The notes: a model not told the origin generated them from the letters alone. A stretch of DNA of 64,000 bases from Phycisphaeraceae bacterium (GCA_028277745.1 JANQFR010000061.1:1-64000), one strand, 5' to 3'. Shown: positions 41,429 through 51,055, counted from the stretch's first letter. Made by a program: numbers and translations.

Positions 41429-42871
41429 TTATCGGCCGTACCGGCTTCCGGCGGGGCCGGCATGCTTGCTCAGGCGGTTGTGGACATACAGGGCCTCCAG
41501 CAGGAACTCGCCCGCGCCCGCGACCGCCTGCTCGTCGTCGCGGTCCAGCTCCAGCCGGCCCGCCATGTCGACCGCCGCCTCGTGCAGCCCGTCCACCAGC
41601 TTGAAATTGGCGATCACGTCCGACGCGGCGGACGTGTCGTTCACCGTCAGTTTCAACCCGCCGGTGAACTGATCGGTGATCGGCTCGAACTCCTCGACGT
41701 CCGCCAGTTCGTCGAACACCAGCTTCACCGCCTCGCCCAGCAGGGAGACGACCAGCTTGTCCTCGGTGTTGTCGCCCTCGTCGGCGAGCATCAGCTCGAT
41801 CTTGCCGCGGGTCGCGGCGACGACGTGGTCGAAATCACAGACCCGCGGCGTGACAAGGCCTTCGCCGGTCACGATGCCGCGGCGTTCCGCGCTGCTGACG
41901 ATGGTCTCCAGACAGGCGATCGACGTGCGTACGCTGACGCCCGACGCCTGGTTGATGTGCGAACTCGTGCGCGCGGCGGCGACGGCTTCCTCGATGATGC
42001 GGTGCATGTAGCCGGGCACGACCACCTCGGGCAGCGGCGAGCCGTTCGACGCGTCCCGGCGGTCGACCCACGCGTTCTCCGTCGTGATCCGCATCGCGTC
42101 ACGCGCCGACTTGGGGTAGTGCGTACGGATGACGCTGCCGATGCGGTCCTTCAGCGGCGTCACGATGCGGCCGCGGTTGGTGTAATCTTCCGGGTTGGCG
42201 GAGAAGACGAGGCAGACGTCGAGATTAAGGCGGATGGGATACCCGCGGATCTGAACGTCGCGCTCTTCGAGAACGTTGAAGAGCCCCACCTGAATGCGCG
42301 GCGCCAAGTCGGGCAGTTCGTTGACGGCGAAGATGCCCCGGTTGGTGCGGGGGATCAGGCCGAAGTGCATGGTGGCTTCGTCAGAAAGGTAACGCCCCTC
42401 GGCGTGCTTGACGATGTCGATCTCGCCGATGAGGTCGGCGATGGTCACGTCGGGGGTGGCGAGCTTCTCGTGGAAGCGTTCGGCGCGGGGCAGCCACCTG
42501 ATGGGCGTGTCGTCGCCAAGCTCGGCGACCCGGCGGCCGCCCAGGGCGGTCATGGGGTGGAGCGGGTCGTCATGGACCTCGATATCGGCGATCACGGGGA
42601 CCCACTCGTCCAGCAGTTCGGGGAGCATGCGGAGCATCCGCGTCTTGGCCTGGCCGCGGAGGCCGAGGAAGAGCATGTCGTGACGGGAGAGGATCGCGTG
42701 GGTGATCTGGGGCTCGACCGTCTCGGAGTAGCCGCGGATGCCGGGGAAGAGCTCCTGGCCGGTCCGGAGCCGGGCGATGAGGTTGTCGCGCAGCTCCTGC
42801 TTGACGCTGCGGTATCGGTACGGGGTCTGTTTGAGCTGGCCGAGCGTGGCGGGTTGGGGGTGGGTGGACAT
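41429..42871 (-). CDS. AAA+ ATPase of the Mg-chelatase/MoxR superclade
   Basis: A 480-aa AAA+ protein. Walker A has the unusual form GLRGQAKTR (about residues 69-77), Walker B region is GIFAVNELPDL, sensor 1 is CLVFSANPEDYTNRG, and an arginine-finger-like LKDRIGSVIRTHYP follows. This set matches ChlI/BchI-like ATPases found in planctomycetes and other phyla, not sigma-54 activators, which have a GAFTGA loop that is absent here. Such ATPases usually work with a VWA-domain partner; none lies adjacent. The role is unknown; a metal-chelatase or protein-remodelling function is possible. Confidence 0.85.
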   Translation of the reverse strand: MSTHPQPATLGQLKQTPYRYRSVKQELRDNLIARLRTGQELFPGIRGYSETVEPQITHAILSRHDMLFLGLRGQAKTRMLRMLPELLDEWVPVIADIEVHDDPLHPMTALGGRRVAELGDDTPIRWLPRAERFHEKLATPDVTIADLIGEIDIVKHAEGRYLSDEATMHFGLIPRTNRGIFAVNELPDLAPRIQVGLFNVLEERDVQIRGYPIRLNLDVCLVFSANPEDYTNRGRIVTPLKDRIGSVIRTHYPKSARDAMRITTENAWVDRRDASNGSPLPEVVVPGYMHRIIEEAVAAARTSSHINQASGVSVRTSIACLETIVSSAERRGIVTGEGLVTPRVCDFDHVVAATRGKIELMLADEGDNTEDKLVVSLLGEAVKLVFDELADVEEFEPITDQFTGGLKLTVNDTSAASDVIANFKLVDGLHEAAVDMAGRLELDRDDEQAVAGAGEFLLEALYVHNRLSKHAGPAGSRYGR

Positions 42872-42997
42872 CAGCGGGGCTCGGCGGTGGTAGGGGAAAC
42901 TCTCAAACGCTAGAGAGCGAGGGGGAACAAGTCAACGGCGGATCGCCTCGGGGCGACGTGATATAGTACGCGGCCGATTCGATTGGAGAGCGTTGGA

Positions 42998-43423
42998 TTG
43001 AGCACGAGTCGCATGTTGGTGGCGGTGTCCTCGCCATGGGCCAGCGAGAAGCTGGGCCAGCCGATCGCGGACCTGGCCAAACGGCTGGGCGCCGAGGTGG
43101 TGGTCGCCCACGTCGCCACGCTTCAGGAAGAGGACGAGCACGAGTCCGACGCCACGCAGCGCGGCGAGCAGACGCTCAAGCTCATGACCGATCAGCTCCG
43201 CGTCGCGGACGTGAGCGCCGAGGGCGTCATGCTCTTCTCGGACGACACCTCCAAGGCGATCCTCAACACCGCTCACGCCCGGGGCTGTTCCCTGATCGTG
43301 CTGGGCCTGACGGGCAAGGGCGTGCTCAAGCGGCTGATCGCCGGCGACGTGCCGGGCAACCTGATCCGCCAGACCGACCTGCCCGTGCTGCTCTGCCCCG
43401 CCAACTGGGACGGGCAGGTCTGA
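42998..43423 (+). CDS. Universal stress protein (UspA family)
   Basis: A 141-aa single-domain Usp with the first strand RMLVAVSSPWASEKL, the middle VVVAHVATLQEED, and the nucleotide-binding motif GLTGKGVLKRLIAGDVPGNLIRQTDLPVLLC (about residues 104-134), the G-2x-G-9x-G(S/T) pattern with an Asn/Leu in the last position. ATP binding is possible but uncertain. TTG 42998 is chosen because GGAG lies eight bases before it; TTG 42983 in the same frame has no ribosome site. TATAGT at 42963-42968 is a plausible -10. Confidence 0.85.
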   Translation: MSTSRMLVAVSSPWASEKLGQPIADLAKRLGAEVVVAHVATLQEEDEHESDATQRGEQTLKLMTDQLRVADVSAEGVMLFSDDTSKAILNTAHARGCSLIVLGLTGKGVLKRLIAGDVPGNLIRQTDLPVLLCPANWDGQV

Positions 43424-43441
43424 CCGCCGCCCGGCTCCGAT

Positions 43442-44092
43442 TCAATAACCCGACATCGTGCCGTACCGGAACGTCATGTCTTGCGCCACGAAGTCCTCAT
43501 ACCGCGCCACATGCGTGTCGGCGAAGATCAGGTTCACCGTCCCGCGGTGCTGGCCCTCCCACGTGGCCGGGTCCGAATAGCCGAACACCGCCTGGAAGTT
43601 GTAGTCGTCCTTGTCCGCGTCGTCCACGCCGAGGGTGGAGAGCTGATTGTCGCCCCCGAGGACCTGGGCGCTGGCAAACCGGATCAGCTTGCGCTCCACC
43701 GACCCCCGCGCGTTGCCGTTATGGATGTACGCCGCGCGCGTGCCCAGGAAGTAGTGGTACGGGCTCTCTTCGGGGTACGTCGGGCAGCCCGAGTAAAAGT
43801 CCTTCACCGGCGCGTAGTCGAACACCTGCCGCATCCACGGCCGGGTCTGGTCCGCGGGGTCCAACGCGTCCCAGTCGATATGCCCGCCGGCGTAGGGGTA
43901 GAGCCCGCGAAAGTCGTTGGCGTAGCTTTCGAGAGCGATCGCCAATTGCCGGCAGTTCGACGCGCACACCGACGCGTACGCCTCGCCCCGGGCCACGGCC
44001 AGCACCGGCAGCAGGATGCCCACGAGCAGCCCGATGATCAAAATGACCACCAACAGCTCCAGCAACGTAAAGCCGCCCCTCAACCGTTTCAT
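43442..44092 (-). CDS. Prepilin-type protein (type II secretion-like)
   Basis: A 216-aa protein with the prepilin leader MKRLRGG/FTLLELLVVILIIGLLVGILLP: cleavage is after Gly7, Glu at +5, and a hydrophobic N-helix. The C-terminal part has the pseudopilin-like segment VNLIFADTHVARYEDF in place of the planctomycete H-x9-DG motif. Such lone prepilins are very abundant in planctomycetes, with unknown roles. AAGGAG at 44105-44100 (minus) is seven bases from the ATG, and a TATAAA box lies upstream. Confidence 0.88.
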   Translation of the reverse strand: MKRLRGGFTLLELLVVILIIGLLVGILLPVLAVARGEAYASVCASNCRQLAIALESYANDFRGLYPYAGGHIDWDALDPADQTRPWMRQVFDYAPVKDFYSGCPTYPEESPYHYFLGTRAAYIHNGNARGSVERKLIRFASAQVLGGDNQLSTLGVDDADKDDYNFQAVFGYSDPATWEGQHRGTVNLIFADTHVARYEDFVAQDMTFRYGTMSGY

Positions 44093-44129
44093 GGCCGGGC
44101 TCCTTCAGATGCAGACGCATCATCGGTAT

Positions 44130-44135
44130 TTTATA
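44130..44135 (-). promoter_or_regulatory. -10 hexamer of prepilin gene, in a palindrome
   Basis: TATAAA on the minus strand sits within the perfect palindrome-like GGTATTTTATACC (44125-44137), just beyond the terminator of the upstream gene. No clear -35 is seen. Confidence 0.4.
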
Positions 44136-44146
44136 CCAAAGGCGTT

Positions 44147-44183
44147 AAAAAACCCGCCGCGTCCGGCCAAGCCGCGCGGCGGG
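44147..44183 (-). terminator. Intrinsic terminator of the 44229-44978 gene
   Basis: On the minus strand, CCCGCCGCG (from 44183) pairs with CGCGGCGGG (to 44153) and is followed by six T residues (44152-44147). This is the clearest intrinsic terminator in the window. It would end the hppA / 44229 transcript. Confidence 0.8.
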
Positions 44184-44228
44184 GTTCATCGGTTGAGCGG
44201 GCGGCGCTGCGACCGTCCACACGCCGCC

Positions 44229-44978
44229 TCAGCCCAGTTGAGCGCTGCGCCACCAGCGATGCAGCTCGTCGTCGAGCCGGTCGGCGCTGGGGAAACGATA
44301 GAGCCGGCAGCCGGTCGGGTCGCCGACGTAGAAGCCGGTCTTGATCGTGCGGTAGAACGCGACCAGCGGCGGCAGCCGGTCGACCGTCTTGCTCTTCTTG
44401 CCCGGCCGGCCCAGGTCCTCGATGCAGTCGAGGATGTGGGCGTGATCGCGGTACGGCAGGTAGCTGGCGAGGCTGCCGTCGGCCTCGCGCTCGATCAACT
44501 GGTCGGCGAAGAACAGCCGGGGGAAATGCAGGGCATTCTCGGGGTCGGTCATGAACTTGGCGAACGCGGCGGGCCCGAGCTCCGAGACCACCCGCGGGCC
44601 GACCGGGCACAGCTCGACGTACATGTGCGCCTGCTCCTCGGGGTCGTTGGGCGCGGGCGCGCCGTCCAGCCCCAGCGTCAGGCCGTCCTGCGTCACCAGG
44701 TGCAGCTTGCCGAACGCGTCGAGCGGGATGTGCTCCATGACCCGATACACCGACAGGTACTGCGACTTCCTGGGCGACCCGTCCTCGTGCGCCTGCACGG
44801 CTTCGACGGGGAAGTAAGACCGGTCGATCCGCTCGGCGTCGATCTCGAAGAACATCACCCGGCCCGAGGTCCGCTTGCGGGTGCCGACCGCCATGTAGGA
44901 GCCGAACTGTTCGGGGGGCAGTTGCGACGCCACCAGGGCCTCGAAGCGGTAGCACATGAGATAGAAACGCGTGTCCAT
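44229..44978 (-). CDS. Conserved-looking protein of unknown function downstream of hppA
   Basis: A 249-aa soluble protein with no signal peptide or membrane helix and no motif I recognise. It is balanced in composition, with stretches such as RVMFFEIDAERIDRSYFPVEA and FYRTIKTGFYVGDPTGCRLYRFP that look like a folded globular domain. ATG 44978 has a perfect AGGAGG seven bases upstream, the strongest ribosome site seen here, so the protein is probably well translated. It follows hppA by 14 bp and is followed by a strong terminator, so the two genes likely share a transcript. Confidence 0.8.
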   Translation of the reverse strand: MDTRFYLMCYRFEALVASQLPPEQFGSYMAVGTRKRTSGRVMFFEIDAERIDRSYFPVEAVQAHEDGSPRKSQYLSVYRVMEHIPLDAFGKLHLVTQDGLTLGLDGAPAPNDPEEQAHMYVELCPVGPRVVSELGPAAFAKFMTDPENALHFPRLFFADQLIEREADGSLASYLPYRDHAHILDCIEDLGRPGKKSKTVDRLPPLVAFYRTIKTGFYVGDPTGCRLYRFPSADRLDDELHRWWRSAQLG

Positions 44979-44992
44979 CGCGGGCCTCCTTA

Positions 44993-47518
44993 TCAGTTGA
45001 TGCCCAACCACTGGCCGACGACGGGGGCGTACACGACCACGAGGCCGGCGAAGACGATGCTGACCATGCTCATCAGCTTAATGAGGATATTCAGCGACGG
45101 GCCGGAAGTATCCTTGAACGGGTCACCCACGGTGTCGCCCACGACCGCGGCCTTGTGGGCGTCCGAACCCTTGCCGCCGTGGGCCCCGGTCTCGATCAGC
45201 TTCTTGGCGTTGTCCCACGCCCCGCCGGAGTTGGCCATGAACACCGCCATCGCGAACCCGCAGCAGAGCCCGCCGATCAGCAGCCCCAGCACCCCCGCCA
45301 CCCCCAGCACCAGCCCCACCGCCAGCGGCGCCGCCAGCGCCAGCACCGACGGCAGCACCATCTCCTTCTGGGCCGCACGCGTCGAGATCAACACGCACCG
45401 CGCATAGTCCGGCTTCTGCGTCCGGTCCATGATCCCCGGGAACTGCTTGAACTGTCGACGCACCTCCTCGACCATCTCCCCCGCCGACCGGCCGACCGCG
45501 TTCATCGTCAGCGCGCTGAACACGAACACCAGCATCACGCCCATGAACACGCCGATGATCGTCTTGGGGTTCATCAGCGTCACGTTGTACCGGGCCATGT
45601 AATCCGCGAGCCCCGCCTTGGCCACGCCCGTGATCGACTGGCCGGCGGCGTCGGTCAACGCCATCCCGGCGAGCCCGTCGCCGACCTGGTTCACCACGAT
45701 CGACACCGGCTCGCCGCTGTCGGGATCGGCGATCACGACCGCTTCGTCGCCGGCGCCGGCGAAGGCGCTGACCGTGAACCGCATCGGGTCGTCGTCGCCG
45801 CCGGGGACATACAGCGCGTACTTGCCGTAACCCAGCGACGCGACCTCATACCCGGCCGCCCCCGTCGCGTCGGTGACCGCGTACGCCGCCGCCGCCTCGC
45901 GGTGCAGCCCCACGCGAACCTCCTCGACATAGGCCGCCACCAGCGCCAGGGCGGTCAGCGCCGCCGAGCCGATGGCGAAGCCCTTGCCGATCGCCGCGGT
46001 GGTGTTGCCCAGCGAGTCGAGCGCATCGGTGCGGTCACGCACCTGCTTGCCCAGCCCCGCCATCTCGGCGATGCCGCCCGCGTTGTCGGCGATCGGCCCG
46101 TAGGCGTCGGTCGCCAGCGTGATGCCCAGCGTCGAAAGCATCCCGACCGCGGCGATCCCGACGCCATACAGCCCGAATAGCAAGCCGCCTTCTCGGAACC
46201 CGCCCGAAAGCCCGAACGCCGCGGCCATCCCCAACGCGATCACCAGGATCGGGACCCACGCGCTGAGCAAACCCTGAGCGATGCCGTTGATAATCAGCGG
46301 GCCGTGCCCCGACTCGGCGGCCTTGGCGATCAGCTTGGTCGGGCCGTACTCGGCGGCGGTGTAGTATTCGGTCGCCTTGCCGATCACGATGCCGATCACC
46401 ACGCCGACCACGATCGCGCCCCACACGCCCCAGCCCAGCCCCAGCAGCCAGCACAGCCCCGCCGCCGCGACCAGGGTCATCGCCGCGGCCGCGTAGATGC
46501 CCCGGTCCAGGGCGTGCATCAGCTGACGCATGTCCGCGTCCTCACGGGTCCGCACCAGCATCATGCCCACGATGCTCAATACGATCCCGACCCCGGCCAG
46601 CAGCATCGGCGCGGCGAGGTAGGCGAACACCTCCGCTCCGCCGAGCCCCGCCGCGACCGCCGCCGCCGTCCCCAACACCCCGGTTGCGAGGATCGATCCC
46701 ATGTAGCTCTCGAACAGGTCGGCGCCCATGCCCGCGACGTCGCCCACGTTGTCGCCGACGTTGTCCGCGATCGTCGCCGGGTTGCGCGGGTCGTCTTCGG
46801 GGATGCCCGCCTCCACCTTGCCCACCAGGTCCGCGCCCACGTCCGCCGCCTTGGTGAAGATGCCCCCGCCGACGCGGGCGAACAGCGCCATGCTCGACGC
46901 GCCCAGGCCCATGCCCAGCATCACCATGGCGATCTCCTCGAGCGCCAGCGGCCGGCCGCCGCCGAAGACGCGGTGATGCACCAGGTACAGGTACGCAAAC
47001 CACAGGCTGATGCACAGCAGCGCCAGCCCGACCACGCACAGCCCCATCACCGCCCCGCCGCGGAAGCTGATCGTCAAGCCGTTGTTGAGCGACTCGCTGG
47101 CGCCCTGGGCCGTGCGCGCCGAGGCGCTGGTCGCGGTCTTCATCCCGAAGAAGCCCGCCAACGCCGAGAAGAAGCCGCCCGTCAGGAACGCAAACGGCAC
47201 GATCTGGTTCTGCACCCCCAGCCCGAACGCCAGCCACGCCAGCAACGCCGCGACCACGACGAAAAACAGCGCCACGACCACGTACTGACGACGCAGATAG
47301 GCGTACGCCCCCTCGCGGACCGCCTTGGCGATCTCACGCATCGCGTCCTGGCCCTCGCTGCGCTGGATGATCGAGCGGTAGAACGCCCACGCCACCACCA
47401 GCGCCGCGACGCTGCACACCGGCGTGAGCCACCACCACACCGGCAGCGGCGGACGCTCGGCTTGGCCAAGCGTGAACAGGGGAGAGAGAGCAGCAAACAA
47501 CGTGTGGATACCGTTCAT
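44993..47518 (-). CDS. hppA: Membrane-bound ion-pumping pyrophosphatase
   Basis: Hydrolyses pyrophosphate to pump H+ and/or Na+ across the inner membrane. The 841-aa protein has about 16 membrane helices. Its substrate site reads DVGADLVGKVE and the pair DDPRNPATIADNVGDNVGD; the second site is DNAKKLIETG and GDTVGDPFKDTSGPSLN near the end. GNTTAAIGKG, with Ala rather than Lys, indicates the K+-dependent class. The loop at about residues 535-640 is some 80 residues longer than I recall for Thermotoga. ATG 47518 (GAGGTGAC nine bases before) is preferred to the more upstream start at 47554. Confidence 0.94.
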   Translation of the reverse strand: MNGIHTLFAALSPLFTLGQAERPPLPVWWWLTPVCSVAALVVAWAFYRSIIQRSEGQDAMREIAKAVREGAYAYLRRQYVVVALFFVVVAALLAWLAFGLGVQNQIVPFAFLTGGFFSALAGFFGMKTATSASARTAQGASESLNNGLTISFRGGAVMGLCVVGLALLCISLWFAYLYLVHHRVFGGGRPLALEEIAMVMLGMGLGASSMALFARVGGGIFTKAADVGADLVGKVEAGIPEDDPRNPATIADNVGDNVGDVAGMGADLFESYMGSILATGVLGTAAAVAAGLGGAEVFAYLAAPMLLAGVGIVLSIVGMMLVRTREDADMRQLMHALDRGIYAAAAMTLVAAAGLCWLLGLGWGVWGAIVVGVVIGIVIGKATEYYTAAEYGPTKLIAKAAESGHGPLIINGIAQGLLSAWVPILVIALGMAAAFGLSGGFREGGLLFGLYGVGIAAVGMLSTLGITLATDAYGPIADNAGGIAEMAGLGKQVRDRTDALDSLGNTTAAIGKGFAIGSAALTALALVAAYVEEVRVGLHREAAAAYAVTDATGAAGYEVASLGYGKYALYVPGGDDDPMRFTVSAFAGAGDEAVVIADPDSGEPVSIVVNQVGDGLAGMALTDAAGQSITGVAKAGLADYMARYNVTLMNPKTIIGVFMGVMLVFVFSALTMNAVGRSAGEMVEEVRRQFKQFPGIMDRTQKPDYARCVLISTRAAQKEMVLPSVLALAAPLAVGLVLGVAGVLGLLIGGLCCGFAMAVFMANSGGAWDNAKKLIETGAHGGKGSDAHKAAVVGDTVGDPFKDTSGPSLNILIKLMSMVSIVFAGLVVVYAPVVGQWLGIN

Positions 47519-47724
47519 GGCGGCGTCACCTCGGGTTATCGCGACCAGGCCCATCGGCCTGGTCGCGGTGGTTCCGTTCGGCGCCGGATGATCGCCGCCG
47601 ACGACATCAAAATACTATCAAGTCCTTTAAATGGACGCAACCCGATCCGGCCCCGGCCTTTATTCATGTCCAGGTGATGTGGATATCCGCCCCGCTATCC
47701 CGGCCCGTGCGGCGCTTATCTTAA

Positions 47725-47744
47725 CCGCGACGTCCCCGTCGCGG
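47725..47744 (-). terminator. Hairpin after the GH5 gene
   Basis: CCGCGACG (47725-47732) and CGTCGCGG (47737-47744) form a perfect 8-bp stem with a 4-nt loop, 10 bp beyond the GH5 stop. On the minus strand it is followed by TTAAGATAAG, with no T-tract, so it is at best a weak or Rho-assisted end. The remaining 200 bp up to hppA show no gene. Confidence 0.4.
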
Positions 47745-47754
47745 TCGCACCCAT

Positions 47755-49476
47755 CTACCGCGACACCCCCAGCGCCGCGATGACCTCCGAGTCCAGCGTG
47801 CGCTGGCCCGACGGCTTGGCCGGGTCCTCGACGATCTGGAACCCCCCGCCGCAGTAGTCCCACTTGCTCCAGCCGAACCCGCGGCGGGCGAGCTCCTGCG
47901 CGACCGCACGCAGGTAGCTCAGCCGGCTCTCCCGCGGGGCGTACTTGACGTACACGCCCCATTCGCCGACCACCACCCGCCGGTCGTGCTCGGCCGACCA
48001 CGCCGCCACCTCCTCGAACCGCTCACGCAACCCGCGCTGCGTCCCCCACCCGCTCTTGAGCTGGTCCCGCAGGACGTCCCCCGCCTTCTTCGTCGCCTTG
48101 TCGTTCGGCGCGATGCTCGCGATCGCCTCATCCAGGTTCGCCTCCGTCAGCGGCCAGGGCACGCTCCGCAGCGGCCGGTACCAGTCCTTCATCCACACCG
48201 CGCCCTGGTGCGTGAACGGCGACGGCTCGTAAAAATGGATCGCGTAGATCACGTTGCGGTCAGGGTGCGGGTCGTGATGCTTCAACTCCCACGCCAGCAT
48301 GTACGCCCCGCCGTTGGCGATGATCGTGTGGTCCGGCGCGTTCTCGCGGATCGCCGTGATCAGCCGGTCTTGGTAAGGCGTCCAACTGCTGACCCAGAAG
48401 CCCTGCCCCCCCGGCTCATTCAGCGTCTCGAGGAACACCCATTCCGGGTCGGTCGTCTCCGCCAGGTGCCTGGCGAAACGGCCCCACCACGGCACGAACT
48501 TCTCGGCGACCGGCTTGCCCCGCATCTTCTTGAAAGGGTTGCTCTTGGGGTGCACGTCCACGATCACCGCCAGGCCCTGCGCGCGGATCATAGCGATCGC
48601 ACGGTCCAGCTCGGGCAGCAGGTCCGTCTTCAATTCGCCGGTCTGCCTGTCCATCAGGAACAGCGGGTCGACCGGCAGGCGGATGTGATCGAACCCCGCG
48701 TCGGCGATCATCTTGATGTCGTGCTCGGTGATGTAGCTCTGGAACGTCTCGGCGTTGAACCCGCCCTTCTTGCCGTTGACCCGGATGTTCCACGGCTGGC
48801 AGAACCAGTTGTTGATGTTGATGCCGTGGGTCAGCCGGTTGTAGCGTTCGTCGCTGACCGGCGGGCCGTACGCCTCCGCCGGCCGGTACTTGGCCCGCTC
48901 GGCGGCGAGGTCGGCCTCGGTGACGATCGTCAGCCGGGCCTCGGCGACCTCGACCACGCCCGACCTCACGCCGTACATCCCCAGCCGCAGCATCACGCCG
49001 TTGGCGTCCTTGGGCACGCCCGCGGTGCGCGTCTTCTCGATCCAGCCGTCGCTGGTCCCGGTCACGCTGGCGAGGTCGATCCACCCGCCAAAGTCTTTGC
49101 CGTTCCTGGTGAACCGCCCCTGGACCTTGCCGGTCTGATAGCCCCGCTCGCCCTTCTCGATATCGCGGTAACGGAACTTGACGGCGATCACCACGCGGCG
49201 GGCGTCCTCGGGCAGCTTCACATCCTGCTGGATGAAGCTGTCCTCGCCGGGCTGGTTGACGCCGATCTCCACGAAGGGCGGGTCGGCGTCGGGACGCGTG
49301 CGGACAAAGCCCTGGGTCGCGGTCCGCCACTGCCAGCCGGCGGGCGCCCCGTCGGCCTGGGCCTCGGTGAAATCGCCGTTCCTGAACAGGTTGCCCGTGG
49401 CCGGGCCGTTCTGCGCCGACGCCGTCAGGGCAATAAGACAAACGGCCAGGGTCGCGGCGGGGATGCGGTGCGTCAT
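47755..49476 (-). CDS. Secreted GH5-type glycoside hydrolase
   Basis: A 573-aa exported endo-glycanase, probably cellulase- or mannanase-like. A signal peptide (TLAVCLIALTASA, cut near residue 22) is followed by a beta-sandwich, carbohydrate-binding-like domain (NLFRNGDFTEAQ... to about 185) and a GH5 barrel. The acid/base is Glu354 in LETLNEPGG and the nucleophile Glu505 in VVVGEWGVY. HGININNWF and FDHIRLPVDP are early barrel motifs. TTG AGC precede ATG 49476, which has GGAG ten bases upstream. It is the last gene of a block with two prepilins and a PEP-CTERM protein. Confidence 0.9.
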   Translation of the reverse strand: MTHRIPAATLAVCLIALTASAQNGPATGNLFRNGDFTEAQADGAPAGWQWRTATQGFVRTRPDADPPFVEIGVNQPGEDSFIQQDVKLPEDARRVVIAVKFRYRDIEKGERGYQTGKVQGRFTRNGKDFGGWIDLASVTGTSDGWIEKTRTAGVPKDANGVMLRLGMYGVRSGVVEVAEARLTIVTEADLAAERAKYRPAEAYGPPVSDERYNRLTHGININNWFCQPWNIRVNGKKGGFNAETFQSYITEHDIKMIADAGFDHIRLPVDPLFLMDRQTGELKTDLLPELDRAIAMIRAQGLAVIVDVHPKSNPFKKMRGKPVAEKFVPWWGRFARHLAETTDPEWVFLETLNEPGGQGFWVSSWTPYQDRLITAIRENAPDHTIIANGGAYMLAWELKHHDPHPDRNVIYAIHFYEPSPFTHQGAVWMKDWYRPLRSVPWPLTEANLDEAIASIAPNDKATKKAGDVLRDQLKSGWGTQRGLRERFEEVAAWSAEHDRRVVVGEWGVYVKYAPRESRLSYLRAVAQELARRGFGWSKWDYCGGGFQIVEDPAKPSGQRTLDSEVIAALGVSR

Positions 49477-49512
49477 GCTCAACGTACTCCGGATTCGAGG
49501 GTCAAAAGGGTT

Positions 49513-50295
49513 TCACTTCCACCAAGACGAGGTGCTTTCGTTAGGCCGGAAATACCGGCGGAGAACGTCGGCGGGTTGGAGGCTCTCGGCGTGAAAGTCG
49601 GCGAACAGGAAGTTGCCGATCAGGCTCCCACCCTCCACGCCCTCCGCACCGCCCTCGCGGAACCGGACCTTGTACTGGCCGCTGGTGGCGTCCACGTTGG
49701 TCGTCACGGCGTTCAGGTCGATCGGCAGGTCCGTGTCGGTTTGGGTGCCCGGCCGGAACGCCTTGCCGTACTGGCTGTCCATCCATCGGCCCTCGCGGTC
49801 GACCGTGCCGTTGCTGCGGAACTGGCAGGCGTCCGTCAGGATGACGACGCCCGAATCCCGCCCGATCTCCTCATGCGGCAGGCGGCGACGGTTGTTCTCG
49901 TCGCTGGTGTTCTGCATCTTGCCCATGATGGCCGGGTTGGGCGCGTAATGGCGCGACCCGGCGTCGATGAAGGCGTTGGGGCAGAGCATCGCCTCGTCGC
50001 CGGACAGGTAGGATCTCAGCGCCTGATGCCACTCGCGCCCCTGGCTCGGGTTGGCCGCGTCGGGCACGTCGTCGGCCTTCCAACTGCCGATCCACGCGTA
50101 GGGATATAGCCGCTTCTCGTCCGTCAGCTGCAGGGCGAACCCGACCCCGACCTGGCGCTGGTTGGACAGGCACTGGACCCGCCGCGCCGCGATCCGCGCC
50201 TGCTGCAGCGCAGGCAGCAGAAGCGCGATCAAAAGCGCAATGATCGATATCACCACGAGCAGTTCGATAAGGGTAAATGCACGTTGTCGCATCAT
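49513..50295 (-). CDS. Prepilin-type protein
   Basis: A 260-aa protein with the leader [34 protein letters not shown], where Ala replaces the usual Gly before the cut site; Glu at +5 is kept. The rest is a secreted, mixed alpha/beta region with three cysteines and [13 protein letters not shown] near the end, comparable to the H-x9-DG region of planctomycete prepilins. It lies 36 bp upstream of GH5 and 28 bp after another prepilin. ATG 50292 is an equal start candidate. No secretion machinery is nearby, so its role is unknown. Confidence 0.85.
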   Translation of the reverse strand: MMRQRAFTLIELLVVISIIALLIALLLPALQQARIAARRVQCLSNQRQVGVGFALQLTDEKRLYPYAWIGSWKADDVPDAANPSQGREWHQALRSYLSGDEAMLCPNAFIDAGSRHYAPNPAIMGKMQNTSDENNRRRLPHEEIGRDSGVVILTDACQFRSNGTVDREGRWMDSQYGKAFRPGTQTDTDLPIDLNAVTTNVDATSGQYKVRFREGGAEGVEGGSLIGNFLFADFHAESLQPADVLRRYFRPNESTSSWWK

Positions 50296-50323
50296 CGTTC
50301 GGCCCTGAGCGCTGGGGTCGGCT

Positions 50324-51055
50324 TCACCACCAATAGTCCGTCCCCCGATAGTTGCATCGTTGAACCATGTCGCCGCCCGCCGTGTCACTGACGTGGCCAT
50401 CGAGATAACCGACATGGTTGAGGGTCGGGACGTCTTTTTCCGGGTCGTAGTGATTCGCGCCGATCACATCGCGGACCGGGTCCCGCCACCCGCCGACCGA
50501 TGCGCGAAAACGGTTGAGGTCGGTCCAGAACCAGTCGAAGTACGCCCCGTCGCTGACCCGCCGGGCGAACATCGGCTCGGTCACAGTCTCACCAGCGTAC
50601 GATGCCGCGACCTCGGCGAATTCGCCGGCGTTGAAGTTCCGGCGGTTCCCGAAGTACTGGTAACCGATCACCATCCGCGAGCCGAAGTTGAAAAAGTCGT
50701 CGCGGTTCCACCCCGGGTTGGTCGGGCTGTACCACGCCTCGCGCGGCACGCCGTATTCCTCGGTGAGGTGCTCGCGCCAGTTCGACGCCAGCGTGTAAAG
50801 CGGCTGGTTGTCATCGGCGTCCCGGGCGTCGATCGCGCTCTGGGCCATGTTCGGCAGCCAGTCTTCGTGGTCCACCGAGAACGCGAGGGACGCGGTCGCC
50901 AGCGACCGGACGTTGACCATGCACTGCATGAGCCGCGCCGTTTCCCGCGCCTGGGCGAGGGCCGGCAACAGCAACGAGACAAGAAGCCCAATGATAGAAA
51001 TCACCACAAGTAGTTCAATGAGCGTGAAGCCTTGATGAACCGGGGGTTTGAACAT
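50324..51055 (-). CDS. Prepilin-type protein
   Basis: A 243-aa protein with a standard leader ending [24 protein letters not shown], cut after Gly9, Glu at +5. The C-terminal part contains [14 protein letters not shown], close to the H-x9-DG motif seen in planctomycete prepilin-like families. It is the upstream member of a pair with the next prepilin gene, both directly before the GH5 gene. The pairing suggests export or surface display linked to polysaccharide use, but this is inference. Confidence 0.87.
   Translation of the reverse strand: MFKPPVHQGFTLIELLVVISIIGLLVSLLLPALAQARETARLMQCMVNVRSLATASLAFSVDHEDWLPNMAQSAIDARDADDNQPLYTLASNWREHLTEEYGVPREAWYSPTNPGWNRDDFFNFGSRMVIGYQYFGNRRNFNAGEFAEVAASYAGETVTEPMFARRVSDGAYFDWFWTDLNRFRASVGGWRDPVRDVIGANHYDPEKDVPTLNHVGYLDGHVSDTAGGDMVQRCNYRGTDYWW

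Noticed and set aside
41429..42871. Sigma-54 activator
   Set aside because: No GAFTGA loop and no DNA-binding domain; motifs fit the Mg-chelatase/MoxR superclade instead.
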